DNA of 11,828 nucleotides from DATLYF01 sp035575095 (GTDB taxonomy: Bacteria; Pseudomonadota; Gammaproteobacteria; Competibacterales; Competibacteraceae). Position numbers and translations under genes: made by a program. The first letter of the stretch is position 1. Each line of letters opens with the position of its first letter. The DNA lies in contig DATLYF010000082.1 in the NCBI GenBank assembly GCA_035575095.1, positions 1-11,828 on the forward strand. Reading direction: 5' to 3'. The notes beneath the pieces are model-generated. The model saw only the letters and a list, made by a program, of their open reading frames with translations. It made no database searches and was not told the DNA's origin. Below, in pieces: positions 6,167 to 11,828 of this stretch.

Positions 6167-7234
6167 CTAGCTCAGTTGCCGCAAGCGGTCCACCGGGCTG
6201 GCGACGCCTACCAGGTGGGTGCCCATGGGATTGCGCGGGTTGTACTCGGCTAGCTGCCGGCAGCGCTCCAGAACCGCATCATGGACGCGCTCCTGGCCGT
6301 GCACGGTGGCACCGATGGGCCGGTACACCCGCGTCGAAACCTTCTGGTACATGCCCTTCATGAAGGCGCCGAAGGAGTCGTGGATGGGGGCCGCGAAGTT
6401 GGCGGCATCGAGCGCTGGCAGGCTGCCCGGCGCGAAGGCCAGGCCGCAGTCGGCGGCGCGCTCCATCATCCAGCGCAGGGCGATGTCGGCCAGGGCGAAC
6501 TCGGGGTAGCCGCCGCCTACGTCGGCGTGGGCGCCGGGGAACCACACCTGCTCCATGCGCTGATTGGGCTTGTGCTTGGGATCCCACAGGGTGGGGCGGA
6601 AGTTTTCCCGGTGCTCGTCGATGGCCAGGGCGTGGAAGGCGTTGTCGACGATGCCGCTCAGCTCGGTGTCGTGGAACTCGTAGTACTCCTGGTTGAACCA
6701 CTGAAAGGAGCGCAGCGGAATGCCCAGCGCTCCCACCGTATCCCACACCCCCAGGCATTTGATCCGGATTTCCCGCGCATAGCTCTGGCGGAAGAACAGG
6801 GCGTTGGCGCTGTCGGCACCGGCGTCGCGGGTGCGATAGAGGGAGTAGGCTACCGGCACCATGGCCTTGTGCGCCGGCTTCAGCAGTCCGGCGTTGCGGA
6901 TCATGCCCACCAGGCTGCGGGCGGTGTAGGCGCCGCGGCTGAAACCAAAGATGTAAATCTCGTCGCCGTCATCGTAGAGCTCGACCAGCCGGCGGTAGCC
7001 CTGCTGGATGTTGCGCGATAGCCCCACGCCGAAGGCGCCACCCGCGATGCGGTTGTACCAGCGCGTGCCGACGCCCTCGTCGTACCACTTGGCCTGGGGG
7101 TTGCCGGCCGCGTCTTGGGCGGCGACGGCGTCGTAGAGCTTGAAGACGTTGGTGCTGGTGTCGCCGTCGATGTCGCCGTTGTCGTCGGGGGTGTTCCAGG
7201 TGCCGTCGAAGCAGATCACGATCTTCTTGGCCAT
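6167..7234 (-). CDS. DUF2235 alpha/beta hydrolase (Tle1-like phospholipase catalytic domain)
   Basis: The 355-residue single-domain protein begins MAKKIVICFDGTWN, the typical DUF2235 start, at ATG 7234 with AGGAGA 8 nt upstream. The nucleophile elbow GFSRG (97-101, Ser99) follows the strand DEIYIFGFSR. LGVWDTVGALG (Asp165) and FPGAHADVGGGY (His236 and Asp238) supply the conserved acidic and histidine motifs. YDEGVGTRW near 51-59 is another family landmark. DUF2235 includes the catalytic part of type VI secretion phospholipase effectors such as Tle1, but also many stand-alone proteins of unknown substrate, so lipid hydrolysis is inferred. No signal peptide, membrane helix or T6SS marker domain is visible. 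It is first in a minus-strand cassette with the small membrane protein and the glycosidase, and divergent from the DUF2157-like gene. Confidence 0.9.
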   Translation of the reverse strand: MAKKIVICFDGTWNTPDDNGDIDGDTSTNVFKLYDAVAAQDAAGNPQAKWYDEGVGTRWYNRIAGGAFGVGLSRNIQQGYRRLVELYDDGDEIYIFGFSRGAYTARSLVGMIRNAGLLKPAHKAMVPVAYSLYRTRDAGADSANALFFRQSYAREIRIKCLGVWDTVGALGIPLRSFQWFNQEYYEFHDTELSGIVDNAFHALAIDEHRENFRPTLWDPKHKPNQRMEQVWFPGAHADVGGGYPEFALADIALRWMMERAADCGLAFAPGSLPALDAANFAAPIHDSFGAFMKGMYQKVSTRVYRPIGATVHGQERVHDAVLERCRQLAEYNPRNPMGTHLVGVASPVDRLRQLS

Positions 7235-7290
7235 GGCGCATTTCTCCTGGCAGGACAGCCCATGTGCGGCGCGGCGGATATCGTCTGCGC

Positions 7291-7305
7291 TACATTTCCA
7301 ATGTA
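7291..7305. promoter_or_regulatory. Palindrome, possible operator
   Basis: TACATTTCCAATGTA is a perfect inverted repeat with 6-bp arms and a 3-nt centre, in the divergent gap 57 nt from the DUF2235 start. Its AT-rich arms stand out from GC-rich surroundings. It overlaps TGTAAT (7302-7307, a possible plus-strand -10) and TATTAC on the minus strand. Such a site could bind a dimeric regulator; no regulator gene is adjacent. Confidence 0.35.
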
Positions 7306-7402
7306 ATAGGCCGGCGCGGCGGCGTCTGCGAGGGAGTGGCCGCAGGATTGTGGAATTTGGTCGATTTCATGATAGAAATAAATTGATCATTGTTCATTTG
7401 AG

Positions 7403-7408
7403 AAAGGA
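7403..7408 (+). promoter_or_regulatory. Ribosome binding site for the GTG start at 7416
   Basis: AAAGGA stands 7 nt before GTG 7416. It decides the start of the DUF2157-like gene, since the frame is open much further upstream and no in-frame ATG lies close by. Confidence 0.6.
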
Positions 7409-7415
7409 TGCCGCC

Positions 7416-8440
7416 GTGCACATCACCCGTCTCGATCTCGACGCCGCCGCCCACCGGGGCCTGCTGTCCCCGGAGCAGAGCGAGGCCCTGTGGCAGTTTC
7501 TGCTGAGCCTGAACCGGGATCGCCCTGGTTTCCGCATGACCCATATCCTCTACTACCTGGGCGGGATGCTGAGCATCAGCGCGCTCAGCCTATTTGTGCC
7601 CCTGGCCTGGGATCTCATGGGCGATGGCGGGCTGGTGCTAGTGTCGCTGAGCTACATGCTGCTCGGCGTGGCGCTGACCGAATGGCTGCTGGGGCGGCAG
7701 CTGCGCATCCCGGCCGGGCTGACAGCGGCCCTGGTGGTGGCGTTGACACCGCTGCTTGCTTATGCTGTGCAGCGCCTGCTGGGGCTATGGGACGATGGGA
7801 TGGAGTACCGCGATACCACGTATTCATCTCCTGGCGCTGGCTGTTCCTGGAGTTCGCCACGCTGGTGGTCGGCGCGGCCATGCTGTGGCGCTACCGGCTG
7901 CCGTTTCTGCTCATGCCGGTGGCGGTGACGCTGTGGTACATGAGCATGGACGTGGCGGTATTCCTGGCCCAGGCTGACTATGCCGACTGGGAACTGCGCC
8001 GCGACGTGTCGCTGTGGTTCGGGCTGGGCATGACGCTGCTGGCCTTCTACTGCGACCTGCGTGCCGGCCGCCGCTTCGGCTTCTGGCTGTACCTGTTCGG
8101 CGTGACCGCCTTCTGGTGCGGGCTGAGCTTGCGCGAATCGGACAGCGAACTGGCCAAATTCCTTTATTGCTTGCTCAACCTGGGGCTGATCTTCTTCGGC
8201 GCCGCGTTGCGCCGGCGCGTGTTCGCCGTCTACGGCGGGCTCGGCGTGTTCGGCTACCTGAGTTACCTGGCCTGGCGGGTGTTCGAGGACAGCCTCTGGT
8301 TCCCGGTGGTGCTGTCCTTCATGGGCTTCGCCATCATTTGGCTGGGCTTTCTCTGGCAGCAACACATGGAAGCGCTGGGCAGTCGCCTGCGCGGCGTGCT
8401 GCCGGGGCCGCTGCGGGCGGTGATCGAAGAGGGGGATTGA
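7416..8440 (+). pseudogene. DUF2157-like polytopic membrane protein, apparent 1-nt frameshift near 7814
   Basis: The gene starts at GTG 7416 (MHITRLDLDAAAHRGLLSPEQ). A soluble N-terminal stretch of about 42 residues, with the GLLSPEQSEALWQFL pattern typical of DUF2157 proteins, precedes three membrane helices. After DGMEYRD (Asp133, codon 7812-7814) the meaningful frame shifts. The other frame continues YHVFISWRWLFLEFATLVVG and runs to TGA 8440 with six or more further helices and a charged C-terminus ending VIEEGD. One extra T after 7814 would turn the junction into RDYHVF and give 341 residues. As written, translation stops at 7928 after 170 residues. Function is unknown; an inner-membrane location is clear. 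The uniform coding signal on both sides argues for a sequencing indel or a very recent mutation. It lies 113 nt upstream of the oxidase operon, with no proven link. Confidence 0.75.
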
Positions 8441-8487
8441 AGAGCCGCAACTGCATGCGTCCTTGGCTGTCCAATCGCTTGTCGACG

Positions 8488-8501
8488 TTGCCGGGCGGCA
8501 A
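8488..8501. promoter_or_regulatory. Short palindrome upstream of the oxidase operon
   Basis: TTGCCGGGCGGCAA has 6-bp inverted arms around GG, in the 113-nt gap before subunit II. It also contains TTGCCG, which stands 17 nt before TGTACA (8511-8516), a poor -35/-10 pair. It could be an operator or a small hairpin; support is weak. Confidence 0.25.
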
Positions 8502-8541
8502 GCTGGCCCTTGTACAGCGGTAACCGTTGCGCGTGACCGCC

Positions 8542-8545
8542 AGGA
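8542..8545 (+). promoter_or_regulatory. Ribosome binding site choosing ATG 8554
   Basis: AGGA lies 8 nt before ATG 8554. Alternative starts TTG 8527 and GTG 8533 have no comparable site, and starting at 8554 places the first hydrophobic segment right at the N-terminus, as expected for subunit II. Confidence 0.5.
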
Positions 8546-8553
8546 TCGATGGT

Positions 8554-9681
8554 ATGGCGTTAGCAATCGTATTGGTTTTGCTCGTTGCCGCCACCACCCT
8601 GTTTCACTTCCTGAGCCCGTGGTGGTTCACGCCGCTGGCCTCCAATTGGGGGCAGATGGATGACACGCTGATCATTACCCTGGTGATCACCGGGTTCGTC
8701 TTCATCGCCATCAATCTGTTCATCGCCTATGCCGTGATCCGCTACCGTCACCGCGATGGAAGACGGGCGGCCTACGAGCCCGAGAACAAGAAAGTGGAGG
8801 GGTGGCTCATCGGTTTGACCACGGTGGGTATTGTCGCCATGTTGGCGCCCGGTTTGTTTGTCTATTCCGATTTGATCCATGCGCCCCAAGAGGCGGCGGT
8901 GTTCGAGGCGCTGGGCCAGCAGTGGCAGTGGCGCTTCCGCTTCCCTGGTAAGGACGGGAAGCTGGGCGTCACGGATATCCGGTTCATCAGTTCCGACAAC
9001 CCGTTTGGCCTCAATCCCGATGATGCCAACGGCCGGGACGATATCCTCATCCAAAGTTCGGAGGTGCATCTGCCGCTCAATAGGCCGGTCAAGGTCTTGC
9101 TGCGCTCCAACGACGTCCTGCACGACTTCTATGTGCCGCAGTTCCGGGTCAAGATGGATCTGGTGCCGGGTATGGTTTCGCATTTCTGGTTCACACCGAC
9201 CCAGACTGGCAGATTCGAGATTCTCTGCGCCGAATTGTGCGGTATCGGGCATTTCAATATGCGTGGCCACGTCGTGGTGGAAGAAGACGCCGCGTTTCAG
9301 GCGTGGCTGGATAAACAGCCGACTTTCGCCCAATCGCTGGCCAAAGCCGGGGACGCGGCGGGTGATATGCTGGCCAGGCAAGGCAGACAACTGGCACAAG
9401 CCCAGGGCTGTCTCGGTTGCCACAGCGTCGACGGCAGCGCCGGCATCGGTCCCACCTGGAAAGGCTTGTACGGCAAGAGCGAGCGGTTTGCCGACGGCGG
9501 TAGCGCCGTGGTCGATGAGGAGTATCTGAAACAATCCATCCTCGAGCCGAGTGCCAGGCTCGTCCAGGGCTACCCGGCGGTGATGCCGCCCTACAAGTTC
9601 GGCGATCAGGAACTGACAGCGCTGATCGCTTATATAAAGTCCGCTGCGGGTAGCGGTGCAGCGGATTCCGAGCCGAAATAG
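8554..9681 (+). CDS. coxB: Cytochrome c oxidase subunit II fused to cytochrome c (caa3-type)
   Basis: This subunit takes electrons from a cytochrome donor and passes them through CuA to subunit I. With the ATG at 8554 it has 375 residues. Hydrophobic segments lie at about 1-20 (signal sequence or first helix), 39-62 and 84-104. The cupredoxin domain has the aromatic WQW patch (about 124-126), His190 in VLHDFYVPQFR, and the CuA loop C-A-E-L-C-x3-H-x2-M (Cys225, Glu227, Cys229, His233, Met236); all ligands are present. A C-terminal class I cytochrome c follows, with CLGCH (Cys286, Cys289, His290), GPTWKGLYG and VMPPY (Met344 as likely distal ligand). This fusion defines the caa3 type, in which the heme c domain faces the periplasm. 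Subunit I follows after 59 nt. Confidence 0.95.
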   Translation: MALAIVLVLLVAATTLFHFLSPWWFTPLASNWGQMDDTLIITLVITGFVFIAINLFIAYAVIRYRHRDGRRAAYEPENKKVEGWLIGLTTVGIVAMLAPGLFVYSDLIHAPQEAAVFEALGQQWQWRFRFPGKDGKLGVTDIRFISSDNPFGLNPDDANGRDDILIQSSEVHLPLNRPVKVLLRSNDVLHDFYVPQFRVKMDLVPGMVSHFWFTPTQTGRFEILCAELCGIGHFNMRGHVVVEEDAAFQAWLDKQPTFAQSLAKAGDAAGDMLARQGRQLAQAQGCLGCHSVDGSAGIGPTWKGLYGKSERFADGGSAVVDEEYLKQSILEPSARLVQGYPAVMPPYKFGDQELTALIAYIKSAAGSGAADSEPK

Positions 9682-9740
9682 GAGGGAGCGAGACTCGGGG
9701 CAATCAGGCAAAACATCAAGGCAGCGAGCAGGGGGTAGTG

Positions 9741-11504
9741 ATGGTTTACGCCGACGTCGAACAACATCACGAGCCGCAAAGCTTTTGGACGAAATACATC
9801 TGGAGCCAGGACCACAAGATTATTGCCATCCAGTATACGATCACCGCGATCATCGTCGGATTGGTGGCTTTGGTGCTGTCGAATCTGATGCGGCTGCAAC
9901 TGGGCTTCCCGGGCCGCTTCTCCTTTATCGACCCGAGCGCTTACTACCAGTTTGTCACCATGCACGGGATGATCATGGTGATCTATCTGCTCACCGCCCT
10001 GTTTCTGGGGGGATTCGGCAACTACCTCATTCCCTTGATGGTGGGTGCGCGTGACATGGTCTTCCCCTTCATGAACATGCTGAGCTACTGGGTCTATCTG
10101 CTGTCGGTGCTGGTGCTCCTGGCCAGCTTCTTCGTTCCTGGCGGACCAACCGGCGCCGGCTGGACCCTGTATCCGCCCCAGGCGATCCTGCCCGGCACGC
10201 CGGGCACGGACTGGGGCATCATCTTGATGCTCGTGTCCCTGGTCATCTTCATCATCGCCGCCACCATGGGCGGTCTGAATTACGTGACCACCGTGCTGCA
10301 AGCGCGCACCCGGGGCATGACCCTGTTGCGTATGCCTTTGACGGTGTGGGGTATTTTCATGGCCACCATTCTCGCCCTGCTGGCCTTCCCTGCGCTGTTC
10401 GTCAGCGGGGTGATGATGCTGTTCGACAAAGTGCTGGGCACCAGCTTTTTCATGCCCGCCATCGTTTCGATGGGTCAACCGCTTCACTACAAAGGCGGCA
10501 GCCCGGTGCTGTTCCAGCACCTGTTCTGGTTCTTCGGCCACCCCGAGGTCTACATCGTCGCTTTACCTGCCTTCGGCATCGTCTCCGATCTGATCAGCAC
10601 GCATGCGCGCAAGAACATCTTCGGCTATCGCATGATGGTCTGGGCGATTCTATCCATCGGTATTCTCAGCTTCGTGGTGTGGGCGCACCACATGTTCGTC
10701 AGCGGGATGAATCCGTATTTCGGCTTCTTTTTCGCCACCACTACGCTCATCATTGCCATTCCCACCGCCATCAAGGTTTACAATTGGTTGCTGACGCTGT
10801 GGCGGGGCAGTATCCACCTCACGGTGCCGATGCTGTTTGCCATCGGTTTCATCAGTACCTTCGTGATCGGGGGATTGACGGGACTGTTTCTCGGCAACGT
10901 CAGCGTGGACATCCCGCTTTCGGATACCTACTTCGTGGTCGCCCACTTCCATATGGTGATGGGCGTATCGCCGATACTGGTGATCTTCGGGGCTATCTAC
11001 CACTGGTTCCCCAAGGTCACCGGGCGGATGATGAACGATACCCTGGGCAAGCTGCACTTCTGGGTGACCTTCCTCGGCACCTATGCGATCTACTTCCCCA
11101 TGCATTATCTGGGTTTTCTGGGCATGCCGCGCCGTTATTACGCTTATCAAAACTATCAGTTCATTCCGGACTCGGCCCAGGATCTGAACGCCTTCATCAC
11201 GGTGGTGGCCTTGATCGTTGGCGTTTTCCAACTGGTGTTCATCTACAACCTGGTGTGGAGCGCCTTCAAAGGCAAGCAGGTCGGCGGCAATCCTTGGGGT
11301 GCCACCACGCTGGAATGGCAAACCCCCGACACCCCACCCGTGCACGGCAACTGGGGCCCGACATTGCCGGTAGTCTATCGCTGGGCGTATGACTACAACG
11401 TGCCGGGTGCTGCCCAGGATTTCGTGCCGCAAAACGTCCCACCGGCGGTGGCGACCGTCGACGACAGTGGTGAGCGGCAAGCCGTCAAGAAGGCGGAGAC
11501 ATGA
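9741..11504 (+). CDS. coxA: Cytochrome c oxidase subunit I (A1-type heme-copper oxidase)
   Basis: This is the catalytic, proton-pumping subunit that reduces oxygen to water. The ATG at 9741 follows AGGGGG by 5 nt (an upstream GTG at 9738 is too close to that site); 587 residues with about 12 membrane helices. The low-spin heme ligands are His75 (MHGMIM) and His404, with His402 for the active-site heme, both in VAHFHMVM. CuB ligands are His267 in HPEVY, with Tyr271 as the cross-linked tyrosine, and the pair His316-His317. Glu269 in HPEVY marks the A1 class. D-channel residues in GNYLIPLMVGARDM (Asn94, Asp105) and FMN (Asn112) and the K-channel lysine in TAIKVYNW (345) are kept. Canonical NN after the D-channel aspartate reads NM here. 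The C-terminal 40 residues are polar. It overlaps subunit III by ATGA. Confidence 0.97.
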   Translation: MVYADVEQHHEPQSFWTKYIWSQDHKIIAIQYTITAIIVGLVALVLSNLMRLQLGFPGRFSFIDPSAYYQFVTMHGMIMVIYLLTALFLGGFGNYLIPLMVGARDMVFPFMNMLSYWVYLLSVLVLLASFFVPGGPTGAGWTLYPPQAILPGTPGTDWGIILMLVSLVIFIIAATMGGLNYVTTVLQARTRGMTLLRMPLTVWGIFMATILALLAFPALFVSGVMMLFDKVLGTSFFMPAIVSMGQPLHYKGGSPVLFQHLFWFFGHPEVYIVALPAFGIVSDLISTHARKNIFGYRMMVWAILSIGILSFVVWAHHMFVSGMNPYFGFFFATTTLIIAIPTAIKVYNWLLTLWRGSIHLTVPMLFAIGFISTFVIGGLTGLFLGNVSVDIPLSDTYFVVAHFHMVMGVSPILVIFGAIYHWFPKVTGRMMNDTLGKLHFWVTFLGTYAIYFPMHYLGFLGMPRRYYAYQNYQFIPDSAQDLNAFITVVALIVGVFQLVFIYNLVWSAFKGKQVGGNPWGATTLEWQTPDTPPVHGNWGPTLPVVYRWAYDYNVPGAAQDFVPQNVPPAVATVDDSGERQAVKKAET

Positions 11505-11828
11505 GCGTCATGGCACGGATTACGAGTTCAGGCGATGAGCCCGCTGGCGGTGGCGCGCTCGAGCGCAGCGGACTCAAGTCCGTGCCGGCGGCCAAGCTCG
11601 GCCTGTGGGTGTTCATGGGCGTAGTCACGACCCTGTTTGCGCTGCTGATCAGCGCCTATCACATGCGCATGGAGTATGTGGACTGGCACCCCCTGCCCGA
11701 ACCGTGGCAGCTGTGGCTGAACACGGCTTTCCTGATGCTGAGCAGTGCCGCGTTGCAATGGGCGCGGGTTGCCGCACGGCGGGGGCGCATGGCCGGCTTG
11801 AAAGCCGGCCTGCTGGCCGGAGGCGTGC
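11501..11828 (+). CDS. Cytochrome c oxidase subunit III, N-terminal 109 residues (partial, runs off right edge)
   Basis: The ATG at 11501 overlaps the subunit I stop (ATGA), and AGGCGGAG lies just upstream, so translation is coupled. A polar start of about 30 residues (MSVMARITSSGDEPAGG) leads to a first helix KLGLWVFMGVVTTLFALLIS, then the loop HMRMEYVDWHPLPEPWQLW and a second helix LNTAFLMLSSAALQWARVAA, a pattern typical of subunit III of caa3 and quinol oxidases. Subunit III stabilises the D-channel proton path of subunit I. The gene is open to the window end. Its position directly after subunit I, with no ctaG/cox11 assembly gene between, differs from the common proteobacterial aa3 order. 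Confidence 0.85.
   Translation, partial: MSVMARITSSGDEPAGGGALERSGLKSVPAAKLGLWVFMGVVTTLFALLISAYHMRMEYVDWHPLPEPWQLWLNTAFLMLSSAALQWARVAARRGRMAGLKAGLLAGGV

Larger units (their letters stand above)
7235..7415. promoter_or_regulatory. Divergent intergenic region between the DUF2235 and DUF2157-like genes
   Basis: These 181 nt must hold the promoters of both divergent genes. The half next to the DUF2235 gene is GC-rich; the half next to the membrane-protein gene (about 7350-7405) is distinctly AT-rich. A possible plus-strand promoter is TTGGTC (7357-7362), a 16-nt spacer and TAAATT (7379-7384), ending 31 nt before the GTG start. No convincing minus-strand promoter was found. A short palindrome lies at 7291-7305. 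Confidence 0.35.

Noticed and set aside
7383..7400. FNR/CRP-like site TTGATCATTGTTCAT in the AT-rich divergent region
   Set aside because: The left half TTGAT is present but the right half does not match ATCAA at the needed spacing.
8560..10541. Two long minus-strand open frames opposite the oxidase genes
   Set aside because: Shadows of subunits I and II; the translated products are His/Gln/Asp-rich without domains.
11791..11810. Perfect 9-bp inverted repeat (GGCCGGCTT and AAGCCGGCC) near the right edge
   Set aside because: It lies inside the subunit III coding frame, where it encodes MAGLKAGL-type residues, and has no T-run, so a terminator is unlikely.
1..11828. tRNA, rRNA, CRISPR arrays, insertion sequences, attachment sites
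   Set aside because: None could be seen: no cloverleaf-like tRNA sequence in the gaps, no spaced repeats, no transposase or integrase motifs, and no terminal inverted repeats around the accessory block.

Overview
The window is GC-rich chromosomal DNA that looks like a gammaproteobacterium. The evidence is a hemC-hemD-hemX-type tetrapyrrole operon divergent from argH, followed by an A1-type heme-copper oxidase operon whose subunit II carries a fused cytochrome c. No RNA gene, CRISPR array, insertion sequence or integrase was seen. The species cannot be fixed from the sequence alone.

Layout. (1) Positions 1-3307, minus strand: an RsmB/Nop2-family RNA cytosine-C5 methyltransferase, then hemC, hemD (overlapping hemC by 11 nt) and the N-terminus of a HemX-like protein that runs off the left edge. 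(2) Positions 3394-4797, plus strand: argH, divergent from the methyltransferase, with a perfect TATAAT -10 box between them. (3) Positions 4802-7234, minus strand: an apparent three-gene accessory cassette, read in the order DUF2235 alpha/beta hydrolase, a small proline-rich membrane protein, and a GH46-chitosanase-like glycosidase with a C-terminal peptidoglycan-binding domain. (4) Positions 7416-8440, plus strand: a polytopic membrane protein (DUF2157-like) broken by an apparent single-base deletion. (5) Positions 8554 to the right edge, plus strand: subunits II (with CuA site and heme c), I and III (partial) of a caa3-type cytochrome c oxidase.

How the genes work together. HemC and HemD make uroporphyrinogen III, the precursor of heme, which the oxidase at the other end needs, but the two sets are separate transcription units. 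ArgH completes arginine synthesis. The middle cassette pairs a predicted ester/lipid hydrolase with a predicted wall-glycan hydrolase and a membrane-anchored small protein. Neither enzyme has a signal peptide. This suggests an envelope-directed system released by a specialised route, or acting after lysis, and it is the least explained part of the window.

Two reading-frame breaks flank the DUF2235 gene. One is a threefold 7-bp repeat (6046-6066) in the small membrane-protein gene, where two copies would restore one open frame. The other is a probable missing T near 7814. The core genes in the window read intact, so these breaks are either indel errors in the assembly or real decay or switching confined to the accessory block.
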